Positions 49,703 through 61,338 of a DNA stretch of 64,000 nucleotides are shown here, in pieces. Below the pieces are notes generated by a model. That model had not been told where the DNA came from, did not search any database, and saw only the letters and a list, made by a program, of their open reading frames with translations. The position numbers were made by a program, and so were the translations under genes. Numbering within the stretch: the first letter of the stretch is position 1; the number at the start of each line of letters is the position of its first letter. Origin of the DNA: Eleginops maclovinus (taxonomy: Eukaryota > Chordata > Actinopteri > Perciformes > Eleginopidae); assembly GCF_036324505.1 (NCBI RefSeq), contig NC_086355.1:23672018-23736017 (forward strand), read 5' to 3'.

Positions 49703-51357
49703 AGTGTCAGTTTGTTGTTGGACTTCTGATTTGATAAGACTGCACTGTAGTCTCTTCTTTAGCAGCGGCCTTTTAAGAAAAATGAGCAGACCTCTGCAAT
49801 GTCAAAATGTACCAATTAGAATTGAGAATTCAAGCCATGTAATCAGACTTTTTAACATGATCGTACAAAACAAATCACTTCCTTTTTATCACAAACACAT
49901 TTATCTTGAAGCAATTATTTTGATGATTAAAGATGGTCATCTTGTTCCGAAATGATAAAGTCCCTCACCTGGAGGTCTTTTGAAACTGTGTACTGGGAGG
50001 AGAGATCTTTAAAAGCTCCATGTCTTTGAACATATTCCCAAAAGTCTTCCCTTTGGTTTACCATGGTTTTATCTCTGATGGCTTTAGGAAGAGAGGGATT
50101 TATGTGATGAAAAGATTGGTCCTAAATAGCTTGAGTACAGCCTTATATCCATCTTAACTTGTTGCCAAATGGTATATGTAGACACTGATTAGGTTTGATG
50201 TTGTAATGAGGAGATGATCCAAAGAGCAATTCACTTTTCTATAGATGGCTGTGCTTCATCCGCCATGTCCATTCTGCTCTAATTTGTGTTGCTCAGTAGA
50301 ACTAATGAATAATCAATAAGGACTTTCAGTCAAACTTTTTCATGAAGGCGTCATACTTCCTTAAAATAAAACATTTATCTCTTGTTCTCTTTTACGTTGT
50401 CACACAATATTATTCTATCGCTGCTTGCCGCCCACGTGTGTCCCATCATCCCCCGCTCGTTGTCTGGTCTTGAGTTGGGCTTCTGGATGAAACAAGTGTC
50501 TAACACCCTTTTCAAGTAAAGCTGCTTTAATGCCACGGCTGAATGTGAGACTTTTTTTCCTACATCTCATCCAGTAATTGGTGATATTAGGCTTTAACAA
50601 CCTTTACATTCATGTTGCATGCTGGTCTGCAAACACCTTTAATGAGTGGACAAAAAAAGAAGGTCAGCATTTTGTAACAACAACCTGTTGACAGGGAGGC
50701 TGCCTGCTTCTGGGTTCATCATTACAGAGACTCATCTTTACGTGTTGCAGGTGTCGGTTTCATAACATCCCAGCAGAAATACACATAGAAAAAGTTGACT
50801 GTAATGTTTCCACCTCGAAGCACATGCACAAACACACACATACGCCCAGTTTGAGTGTACCGCACACGCAATTCCCTCTTTCAATCTACAGTCCATTCAG
50901 TGTAACAGTGGTGTGCCTGTGTGTGGGGTTTATAATAATAGGTTGGCTTGCTGGAGGTAGTGGGGGGGGGTGGGGTTGACAGTGCAGTACAAGCTCACTG
51001 ATGAAACGGCCTCATCTCACTGAACAGCCTCACTCTGTGCAATGGGACTTGATGACAGAGGATGTGATTCATGGTTTTTTGCCGATTCCTCCATTTCCCC
51101 CCTTTGTGTCTCTCTTTCTCCCAAACTGAGGCTGATGGTGGCAGGACGGGGGCGGGGGGTGGGGGGGGGGGGGCGGTGGGGTTTCAAGTCGCACCAGATG
51201 GCAACAAACTTTCATTTTTCTTTTTGATTGTATATGAAATGGAGGGAAAAGTGATAGAGGGATGTTTGACATGTGCTATGATTGAAGCGGTTGTATTAAG
51301 TGCTGCGACATTGGTTGATTAATAGGAGGCAGAAGAGGGTCCCGGAGAAGTAAATAC

Positions 51358-51359
<2 letters not shown>
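49703..51359. other. Unannotated DNA
   Basis: No recognised feature apart from a G-rich run at about 51150-51180, which yields Gly- and Pro-rich shadow frames. Confidence 0.5.

Positions 51360-51430
<71 letters not shown>
51360..51430. repeat. (TG)n microsatellite
   Basis: About thirty-five uninterrupted TG units. Confidence 0.98.
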
Positions 51431-54164
51431 CAGACATTGACTTTGTGATGGCAAGTCATCAACATTTGTTTCCTATTTCCTGGATTTTGCATGATGAAGA
51501 CGTTTTAGATGCCTCAAACGCCTCTGTTAAATAAAATGTGCTCGCTAAGGAAGATGTCAAACGGTCAAATGTTTTTCTCCCTCGATGCCTTTCAGCCACA
51601 TCCTGGGACACACACATGAGCTCTGAACTTTAGCTGCCATCGCCGGACAGAGCGCTGCTGACAGCTCGTTCATAAAGCAGTGCGTGAGAGCGCTGCATGC
51701 TCACAGCCGCTCGGTTGATTTATTAGTACAGCGCCAACAGCCGCAACACATTTGTTATCCCGCTGTCCGCATAAGAGCCCATTCATTACACATTAATTAG
51801 TTGTTGATAACAGCCCATGTACACCACAGCACAATACCAAAACACTGGAAAAATAGTGGGGATCGGGTTTGCTTCCAGACTCCGGGCCGGTGGAAGTTGA
51901 TCACCCGTGCACTTAGCTGCAGAGGTGGCTCCGCTGGGGCTTATACTATAATGTGTAAGTCATAAACAAAGGAAACAGAGAGATGCATTTATCAAGTAAG
52001 TGCTAATGGCTTAAGAAGCTTTCATGCAGGACCTTTTCAAAAACATAAATTGTATTTCAACCAATTGGGAATTTCTTGCAAATGTACTGTCAACATGTAT
52101 TTGGCAGGTGTTTTCCAGTCAGGGTTACACAATATGGCTCAAGGTTGATTAGACTTTTCTTAAAACTAAAGATGAATATACTGAAACAAAGTTATTTGAT
52201 TATTACACTTCAGCTACCACAAGCGACCCTACAATGTTTGGATCAATCGTGCTGGAAGAAAGGTTTTGAATCACCAATGTTGGTTTATCCTCTTGGGATC
52301 ACAAAGACATTTTCCATAGAGCCATGCCTCCAACATGTCTTACAATTAAAAGATCATGTTATGCAACTGAGTAGGTCCAGAGCTTTCTATCAAAAGATAA
52401 CTGGAGTCTTTAGAACATTATAGAGAGCGGTGGTAGAATTTGGAACTTATTTTTACCTTTTAGTTCCTAAGGACTGGCTTTTAACAAAGGATGCCTTGCA
52501 CTAAGGATTTGCCACTTTTTCCTTTCACTCCCTAATGCCTAGTTGGACGTAAAGACCCAGTCAGATCATTGGCCACCTCTATATGCTCCCTTACTGTTTT
52601 TAGACCGTGACATGTTTGTTTTTCTTCAGAACACATCATTATTCATACATGTTTGGGCAAGATTATAAATCTATGACTACAATACCTTTGAAGTAAGGAG
52701 TCTGTGAGCAGACAGGATACACATGGTCCCTTCTGTCCACCTTTCCTCTAAAATCTCAGTCTGAGACCATCAGCAGGGCCGGGCTGCGTGTCACTATTCT
52801 AGACTCTGTCTCTCTGCATCCTGGATCCTGGCTTCCATTCTCAGACATATTCAAATCTTCACTGGGCCTGATACATCCGACACTAATCATAGTTAAAGTA
52901 TAAACTGAGTGCAGAATTATTTTTTTAAATCTAAAATAATGCAAATTAATCATAACACCAGGTTTGACCCTAACTTCTTTTTCCATATTTGCATCGAAGA
53001 TGTTTACCATGAGTCACAGGTAAATGCAAGGCCAAAAGAAGCTGAGAAATTGGCACAAGTAACATGTATATCTTTATTACAACACCACATGTGTGTTTGT
53101 TTTATCTCCCCAATACATACTGGTGATTATATTACTAAGAGCTGTATTCGATGAGTACTTTGAACATTGACTGGCACTTCTAAGTAGGCAATAAACACAG
53201 CTCATCCTGATCCTCATTACAACAAAAATAAATGTTTTAATCTGCTCAAAGTTAACTGCCAATAAAGGGTTTTATATTTCCTATTTTTAAGCAACATTTT
53301 TTTTTTAGACTTGGTCGATTTTGGGAATGGTAGGATACATAATTCATGAGTCGTTCAAGGTAGCACAAGTTTCAAAATCCGCTGATCATTTCTGTTTTCC
53401 TGTTTCTGGCTATGATAAATGGGGACATTTGGGGGGTTTTATTGACCAGAATGTCCTTTAAACCTACCAGTGGGGTGTGGGGTTCAGAAGGAAAACTCAA
53501 AGGGCTGCACTGTTTTTGCTTCAGGTCCCCCTAAGATGATTAGCTATGATCCAGAAGTAGCTGACAGATCCATAAATGTGAAGGTCCATAAACAGTCCTT
53601 AAGAACCTGCAGTGTGTTTTGTAATTAAATTGATTGCACATATAAATTAGATCATCTTGTGACTGTCAGTTACTGGCGGAAACTCATTTCAGTGCACTAC
53701 CTTCATGTCAGAGCAGTAAATCAGTGTAAAACATGCACACTCACATCCTGCTGTGATATACAGTATCAATACCCATCACATTAAAGCAACATAATACCGT
53801 GCTGATGTAGGCATACTTTAACATATGAGATATGCTTTGTTTGACATTTCAAATCTGTGTTTCTCACTTTTGTTCCCTGATATCTATCCATCAAAGCACT
53901 CATGTTACCTAAACTTATGGTGAGGTCACACTTAAGGCTCCATATCCTGATTGGAACCAATTTGTGGGTGACACATTGCTTAATTTTTCTAACTGGGCCG
54001 AATGTGGGGACACCTGATATTACAATCAAGATTTCATGACACCAACAAAGGAATTAGCACTACACATTACTTAAATGAGATAGTACCATTTAATGGGAAA
54101 CATTTTTAAGGATATATGAAGAAAACCATAAATATATAAGAGAACAACATCGTACGTGAAATGG
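51431..54164. other. Unannotated DNA
   Basis: 51.64-51.83 kb has the even base composition and homeobox-like taattag sites common in vertebrate conserved non-coding elements, but this is only suggestive. The forward frame 52076-52423 (115 codons) has no recognisable domain. Confidence 0.45.
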
Positions 54165-54400
54165 TTGTCATTAAGTTATATTTCATTCCCGGGTTTTCAA
54201 AACGAATCAACAAAGAATGACAAAAATGTTGTAACAGTTCCGAAAAGCATGAATGAGGGAGTCACTTTCTGCACAACATTTTAAACATTTATTAGAAGAG
54301 CTGCTGTCACATTTATGATTTTTGTCCCTACTCTTATACATTCTTTTCATTAGTTTATACTGAATGTAATGTAAATTTCATGGGGAGGAAATATCCTTTT
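54165..54400 (-). pseudogene. L1-like LINE ORF2 fragment (zinc-knuckle region)
   Basis: Reverse translation from about 54375 gives NLHYIQYKLMKRMYKSRDKN, then KCLKCCAESDSLIHAFRNC. The C..C.....L.HAF..C pattern is the Cys/His region near the ORF2 C-terminus of L1-type LINEs (usual form C.RC.......H.FW.C). No other ORF2 part is attached; it stops after about 75 codons. Detached scrap, inactive. Confidence 0.55.
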
Positions 54401-54590
54401 GCGTAATGGTCCTACAGCAATATTCAATATTTCCAGATAACAAAGACGGAGCAACGCCAGGTTCTGTTGGTGTTGATCTGGAGCACAGACCAGCAGACTT
54501 ATGGTCGTCAATCATCAAAACAGGATATGAGAAGGTTTTTTTAACCATCAACATTACAAATAAAATGAAACACTTGTTTCGATTGGTTTG

Positions 54591-54632
54591 AATGGTATCA
54601 TACACCATTGTTCAATGGTGTATGATACCATT
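54591..54632. repeat. 42-bp palindrome plus partial tandem repeat
   Basis: Arms of 20 bases (aatggtatcatacaccattg and its exact complement) around a 2-base tt centre. The following ttgttcaatgg repeats the palindrome's centre, so the 3' half also reads as a tandem copy (54605-54641). Confidence 0.92.
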
Positions 54633-55773
54633 GTTCAATGGAAGCGGTCCGAGGCAACCCCTACATGGCGGTCTAGAAAACGCATGTTTGGTCCATCTGA
54701 CTCCAGCGTTCACACAACCCCACATTAACAATACAAAGTGGGTTTGGTTCAACAGCGCTAAACAAGGCTAGTGTGAATGCGTCTTTATTGGGAAATTTGT
54801 CAGACATGCTGAAAATAGTGAAATCTGCCGATGAAGGTCAATTGTCCTCCCTTCCTTTCTCTACAGCTCTCAAATTGTGGGGTGCATGAGACGGTCACAA
54901 TGGTTTTATACTGCTCTGGGATTTGGAGGGGGTCATTTAAAGTGCATGGCACATTTCCCCTGGCAAAGATCAAGGGGTTAACTTTTGTCAGAGGGGGGCT
55001 TGAATTGTGTTGGGACTAATCTGCCACAACCCAAAAAGGAAAGGCTATGTCCCCATTCTCTTCCAATGATAACGGTTGTCAGCTAGCGGGTTAATCAGCT
55101 TTCATTTTGAGCTCGGTTTGGGCAAAAATGAGTCCTACATAATAAAATTTGAGATGCTTGATCCTGACTTTCAAGTGCTGAGCAGGGAGGTGTGAGCATC
55201 AGCTGGCAGGACATCTATGAGCAGACATAGCACGACATGAAGTTCGGCGAAAGGGATGGAAGCAGTAAACGCTGACAAAGAGCTGCCAAAAAAAATAATA
55301 AAAAAATCGGTCATCAGGAGGTTTTTGGGTCAATCTCAACTTAGTACTGATTTAGCTCAACATATTTTGTCAACAATAATAATAATACGCTTTACTGCCG
55401 CTTGTATTCTTTTACGAGTGTGCACAAGAATCACGATCACATTTTAATATTTCGCTCATAAAGGGTTCATCCAGAGTTCAAATAAAAGTGCACAATGAGA
55501 TCATAAAAAAAACCCCTCTGTGAACATGCATGCTCCACGAGGTTCAGTGGGCTACTCCGCCTCCAGTAGATATTGCATTCTCTCTCGCTCCAATTAAGTC
55601 ACAGATTTATTTTGTTTGATGAAAGCTCAAGAATAATCATTTGAGTGACGTAATGGTGCTTTAACGTGATTTATCTAAGCATTTTATCTCTTAAAATAAA
55701 AAAACAACAACCAACATCTTTGCAATTATGCTCATTTGAAGGTATATGGATGTGTTTTCTCATTTCAATTAGT
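54633..55773. other. Unannotated DNA
   Basis: No feature recognised. Confidence 0.5.
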
Positions 55774-55910
55774 TAGTAGACCTTACTCACAGTCACACAA
55801 TATTAATATTATTGATATTTCAGATTCAGCAGACTATATTTAAAAGTAAGTCCAGTGCAGGTCAGGGTGCTAATCTCTGGCTCCACTGTCTCCTAACCTC
55901 AGGTTTGAGG
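55774..55910. repeat. Local duplication, unit 1
   Basis: Matches 56092-56246: shared ttactcacagtcacac-type start, ttaatattattgatattt, gattcagcagact and ggctccactg blocks, about 315 bp apart, clearly diverged. A further shared block (caggccttctcttaata at 55963 and taggccttctcttaata at 56667) suggests the duplicated region was larger. Confidence 0.65.
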
Positions 55911-56091
55911 CAATAACACCATCCTTTTTATTTATTTCATTTAAGTTATATTCAAATCAGGCCTTCTCTTAATACACATGTGTCTATTATGTGCCATTTT
56001 TATTTATTTTGAATACCTTTTTATATCAGAACAAACTGTAAACGGTCATAAAATAAAAAAATATTTTGACAATGTCTTTTCTCTGTACACT

Positions 56092-56246
56092 TAGTTATCA
56101 AACCTTAATCACAGTCACACTGTTAATATTATTGATATTTCTGATTCAGCAGACTGATGCACAGTGATCAGGATATTTGGCATTAAGTCCTCTGCACCTC
56201 AAGGTGTCAATTTGCGGCTCCACTGCCTCCAAACTCCAGGCCTGAG
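56092..56246. repeat. Local duplication, unit 2
   Basis: Second copy of 55774-55910 in the same orientation; small insertions relative to unit 1. Confidence 0.65.
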
Positions 56247-58009
56247 CTCTTACTGCTGCTGTGTGCAGGCGTTGGTTATTGAACCCTTTTTCCTCTTCAC
56301 AGCGGCCCACAGGAGGACTATAGGAGGTCATGGCAGGTAACATGTTCCTAGGGCTTTGACAAATTGGTAAAAAATATAAAGCAGAGGGAAAACGGCTCAA
56401 GTGTGGCTGTCTGAGCTGAGTCGGAGCGCCGGGCCCGGCTTGTCACTCGCACTGTCCCACAGCAGGAGCACAAACAGCCTCGCACAGCCAGAGGCAGACG
56501 GAACGGAGACTCTGAGTGCCCACCATGTTTTATTTAGTGCAGTAATGTGGTGAGGAGGAAAATCAGTTTGTGTTCAGCAATCCATCTCAAGCCGTATGAG
56601 TTTCTTTTGAGCTGAATGCCGTTACATACAGACGGTAGGATATAACATAATTTTCTGAAATGTTAAATTAGGCCTTCTCTTAATAAATACGTGCTAATTT
56701 GTGTCAGAAGATAAATACAAACATTCCCTTAGGCCGAGTTCTTTTTCATTTTGATGACAAGTTAGTCCATTTGAGTTTTGAATATATTTTTGTATGACTT
56801 GTGAGTTAGAAAATACTGTATTTATTTGTATTTATACCTCTTAATGTGTGTATGAGTCTATATATCTTAAGGAGTGTGTATGTATATATTTATAAATATA
56901 TGTGTATGATAAGGTGTGTATGTGCGTATATTATATATGTAGCTATATATTCTTATTCTTTGAGACTTTTTATCCAAACAATTATGATGAAAAATGCATA
57001 TTTTTACAATGTTCTCATGAATTACATCTGATTGAAATTTGGCCTTGAATGATTTTGTATATTGAAACAAATGTGTAAATATGGGAAAGAGCTTTGATGT
57101 CACATTAAAACTTAGTGAATTGAGGAGAAACACAAATACACAAAGTTGTTCAATTAAACACCAAATTGTTATTTTTTTGTTTTATGTCCACGAGTCTGAC
57201 CCGCACTAAGTAGCTCAGAATCTCTGATTGGACTGGCTTTACATGGAGAGTGTAGAAGCACTTGTAAACTACCATGGTTGTGATGAGATTTTGTCTCTGT
57301 CAAGTTTTATATCAGAGATTGAAATAAATCATGTTTTACAAGTATGCGCGGATGAGTCAGAGCGATGAATCACAGCCGTGCAGATTGCTCAGGATGCTGA
57401 TTGTGGCAAAGCAGTTACGAGTGGATGCCCTCACATGATGAAGCCATCATGAGAAAATGAAAGGACAGGACATGTATGAAACATGAACCACACACACTTC
57501 CACCTAAACAAACTCAGAGCCTGCAGCTGCTATCCATCAGGGTCAGTTCAGCACTCAGAACAAATGTCTCCGTCATCATTTATCTGGACTCCTTCACTGA
57601 GCTCTGCGACTTCACATGCAAGCTGTCAAGCTGATTTCTCCACCCACTAATCCCTCCATTCTAATGCTTGTCCGCATCGGGCTTGGCCACAGTAAACCGA
57701 TGATTAATGATGTATTGATTGGACTGTTTTCTAGCACCAAGCCAAGGTGCTGAGTTGACAGCACACTTGCTTATCTGAGTCACCCAGCTTGCCAAAGGAG
57801 AATGTTTCCTGCGGGGAAATGAAAGCTTGGTACATCCTGCAGAGCTGAGACACATTTGTACACTTTTGTTTTCCAGCTGAGCCCTCAGATGTACACCAGT
57901 GTAGCAAAAAAGAAATTTGTGAACTTTGTCAAGAGAAAATCTTCCCTGTGTTATTACCTTGTTGCACTTTTCAAAAAGAGTTGAACAAGCCAGAGGATGT
58001 CCAAAATTA
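56247..58009. other. Unannotated DNA
   Basis: 56.38-56.56 kb is GC-richer; 56.84-56.95 kb is TATG-rich low complexity. No exons or transposon ends recognised. Confidence 0.5.
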
Positions 58010-58265
58010 AAACATTTAAAAAACTTCTCACTGTACATTTTACACTTATATTTAATTTAATATTCTACTCTCTGCACTCAACTGTATATATTATTTTCTA
58101 CTCTCCAATGCTGGTTTATTCCCATTTCTATTTTGAGATGTTTGTATATTTTTTTAATTGATCATTTCTACTCTTTTAATTTCTAATCATGTGCAATGCC
58201 TTGTTTTGTTTTATGCTGCTGCAACTCAAACAATTCCCAGTTTGGGATTAATAAAGTACCTCTTA
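58010..58265 (+). mobile_element. LINE 3' untranslated fragment
   Basis: Contains ctgcactcaactgtat-type T-rich sequence and ends cagtttgggattaataaagt, the tail form of fish L2-like LINEs. No coding region attached. Confidence 0.5.
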
Positions 58266-58385
58266 TAAGACATTTATTTACTAATTAAAAACAGAAGAAA
58301 ATTATTCAATAAACTGAGAATAATTAATGAGTTGACAAGGCCAAACTCTATAATGATACATTATTTATTAAATTAAACACTTACT

Positions 58386-58503
58386 GCCTGATATCCTTAA
58401 GTTGCTACCTGCTGGTCAGGTGACGTCTCCATACTACTGTCATTGTGCAAGAGAACTGGAAGCTGAAAAAAACAGGTGGTCTCAGAGGGGATTACAATCT
58501 GCA
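58386..58503. repeat. Dispersed local duplicate, copy 1
   Basis: Matches 59916-60041: gcctgatatc, then gctacctgctggtcaggtga continuing through cgtctccatac, tgcaagag, ggaagctga and acaatctgc. Confidence 0.75.
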
Positions 58504-59106
58504 AAGAAGGACAGCACCCTCTATCCCTGCAACTTTCTTAGCATTATACAGCATGACATTCATTTTTAAAGGTTGAAAGTCATCACCTAATATACTGGTG
58601 TGTGGCTTCTTAAAGTATCTATAATGTATTTATTATATTGTATAGTCTTGGAAATGTAATGGGTGCATCATTAAAAAAGAGACACTTTGTATTGTGGGAT
58701 TCTTAGCAAAAATAGTGTACATGCCAAGTCTGGAATCACTCCCTCTACTATAGAGTATATCATAAATTTGCCATTTTATAGTCCTGTCCAAATGTCTAGT
58801 GAGAGTTATTGTAGCTAACATAGTGCTACAACAATGTTCCATTGGTATATTTAATGCTGAACTTTTCGAGCTCCATAATATTAAGAACGTTAAGAAGAAA
58901 ATTCCCTAGGGTTTTCAACCTGAACTTCATCATGCCATTACCCATCTCTTGGCCTTTGCATTTTGAAGAGCAGATTTAAAGCAGGGGAGAAAATGACCTG
59001 TATGGAGATGACATTTCCATCTAATGTTCACTTTGAGGTGAAATTGGAATCTTTTCCAACTGCGCAATGAAAAAAAAGTGAGATTGTCTCTTTCCATTAC
59101 AGTTTC
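58504..59106. other. Unannotated DNA
   Basis: No feature recognised. Confidence 0.5.
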
Positions 59107-59264
59107 CTCACTCACTCACTCACTCACTCACTCACTCACTCACTCACTCACTCACTCACTCACTCACTCACTCACTCACTCACTCACTCACTCACTCACT
59201 CACTCACTCACTCACTCACTCACTCACTCACTCACTCACTCACTCACTCACTCACTCACTCACT
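59107..59264. repeat. (CTCA)n microsatellite, ~158 bp
   Basis: About 39 perfect tetranucleotide units. Its Ser-Leu-Thr-His translation accounts for the 209-codon forward frame at 59078-59707. Confidence 0.99.
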
Positions 59265-59915
59265 CTTTCTGTATTAGTCTGAGTCACACTTCCTTTCTCT
59301 CCCCTCCTTTTCTTTTTCATGACACACGTGTTCTATTTCAGCAGCAATCTATTACCTACTCCACTTCTACCTCCATTGCTCTCCTGCAATCTGAACACTC
59401 CCCCCCCCCCCGTATCTCTGTTCATCACACTCTCCTTTGCCTCCTCACTCCCACTTCTCGACAAACACCTCACTTCCTTGTGTCTCTCCGCTTACCATCC
59501 AGTTTTTTTTTTTACCTTATCTCAGATTCCCTCTCTGATTGGCAGATAAGTATCATTTTGGAGGACCTCCACAAGTCGCTGCCTTCTCATTTCCTGGCCC
59601 AAATGGCTTTTCCGCCTGTTTGCACTGACAGTGATCAAATAGAACATCACCTGCACACAGCATTGACTCCTATCTTCTCCACAGATACAGTAAAAGAAGA
59701 GGTGTGATTTTGAGAATGACGCACTCCAGTCACCTTTGAAGGATGCTGTTTTCATGTATTGTCGCTTCCCCTCCGGAAATGTGTTCTTTACTTTGGTTGT
59801 GGTAGGAAAAGGTCAGAGATATTTTCTCTGAGTTCACTGTAGGGAAAGCTACAATGTGGAAGCTGGGACATGAAATGAAATGTTTTTGTCAAGGCATACA
59901 GTGGAAGTGTAAAGT
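59265..59915. other. Unannotated pyrimidine-rich DNA
   Basis: C- and T-rich after the microsatellite, with a C run at 59400-59411. No exon or transposon seen. Confidence 0.5.
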
Positions 59916-60041
59916 GCCTGATATCATTTCAGTTGAGAAGATGCTACCTGCTGGTCAGGTGACGTCTCCATACTGCGGCCATCATGTCATTCTGCAAGAG
60001 TACGGACAGGAAGCTGAATTTACATTCTTTACAATCTGCTA
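59916..60041. repeat. Dispersed local duplicate, copy 2
   Basis: See 58386-58503; same orientation, 1.5 kb downstream. This copy carries about eight extra bases before gctacctgc and about ten inside. Confidence 0.75.
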
Positions 60042-60699
60042 AAAATTACCACACGCTGTATCATTTTACCCTGGATCATCCCAGCATACATCAAGTTGTA
60101 AATAATCATTTGCATTGTATAAGATTCACTTTGAGTCGCATCTTGTAAAGATGAGGCTAACTGTTACTTCATGTACTGCTGTGTTGCTTTTACTAACATA
60201 ATCTAAAGTATACATTTATATTAATAAAATAAATCTGTAAAAGAAAAAAACATTTTTTTTAAATACAGCAAAACTAGTTGTAGAATGTACCTTAGTACAT
60301 TTATATTGTTCTCCATTTCATTTATTTGACAGACTGAGCTACAAGCTACTCTGCAGATGTATATTATACAATCTAAATTATAATAGATTAAGCTAGTAGT
60401 ATTAAAAGTCATTTATAAATATAAATACAAATGACACTGTAATCTGAGTTTTTCAACATTAATCATATTGTAATATTATTTTTTTGACTTGAAATTACAT
60501 CTTGTTTTGTAATTGTTAAGTGATAGAGATTATAATTATTTTATTTGAGTTTTAGTTGATTGTTATGTACCTGCCTAAGGACTGCAGATGGAAATGAGCT
60601 GTTAGCTCAAATCTGGCATAAATCATCTCTTTTATTTTCTGAGATTAATCTAATGTATGCATGGTCCTTGTTCAAATAAATACATAAATTAATTTGGGA
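60042..60699. other. Unannotated AT-rich DNA
   Basis: No feature recognised. Confidence 0.5.
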
Positions 60700-61211
60700 A
60701 CACTTTACTTGAATGGGTGTTCATAAGACTGACATAGCATTGTCATAACCATGACATGACACCTGTCACAAACATGAATGAATACTTATGACAGTTGTTG
60801 TTAAGTATCATTCGGTAAATTATTTCACTTTTGATGCAAAGGTAACATTGTTTGAGATGTCCTTGTTATGACAACTTGACAAAAAACCAAGACAACAAAA
60901 CCTGTCATAAACATGTCATAGCAGACATAACTGTCAAACTTAAGAAACACATTTAGCTTGATATCTTAATGAAAAGGACAACATTTATGACACAATTGTA
61001 ATGATTTTGTGACAGCGAGTGTCAAAACCATCCATATATGACGGTTTAATGTTGCGCTAAGATATGAAGCTAAAAGTTTTTCTTAAGTTTGACAGTTACG
61101 TTGGCTATGACATATTTTTTGTCTTAGTTTATGTCAAATTGTCATAACAAGGACATCTCAAACAATGTCACCTTTGCATCAAAAGGCACATAACTTACCG
61201 AATGACACTTG
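60700..61211. mobile_element. Fold-back MITE with ~155-bp arms
   Basis: The left arm 60804-60968 (cattcggtaa, then ttgatgcaaaggtaacattg and gagatgtccttgttatgaca) is the imperfect complement of the right arm 61058-61211. The loop is about 90 bp and rich in TGACA/TGTCA motifs. An outer segment starts near 60700 (acactttacttgaatgggtg). The right outer end is lost in a TA-rich tract. No coding capacity. Confidence 0.75.
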
Positions 61212-61214
61212 AAA

Positions 61215-61305
61215 CCAACTGTATATATATATATATGTATATATATAATATAATATGTATAATATATATAATATGTATAATATATATTTGAATATAATAT
61301 TTGTT
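61215..61305. repeat. TA-rich low-complexity tract
   Basis: TATA and ATATG repeats between the fold-back element and the split MITE. Confidence 0.85.
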
Positions 61306-61338
61306 ATGGAAACTTGTGTGAAATCTGTGGAAATAATA

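Noticed and set aside
52076..52423. 115-codon forward frame as a possible exon
   Set aside because: I could not match it to any domain and saw no consistent splice signals; left unannotated.
59078..59707. 209-codon forward frame with Ser-Leu-Thr-His repeats
   Set aside because: The first half is the (CTCA)n microsatellite and the rest is a pyrimidine-rich stretch without stops; no domain is present.
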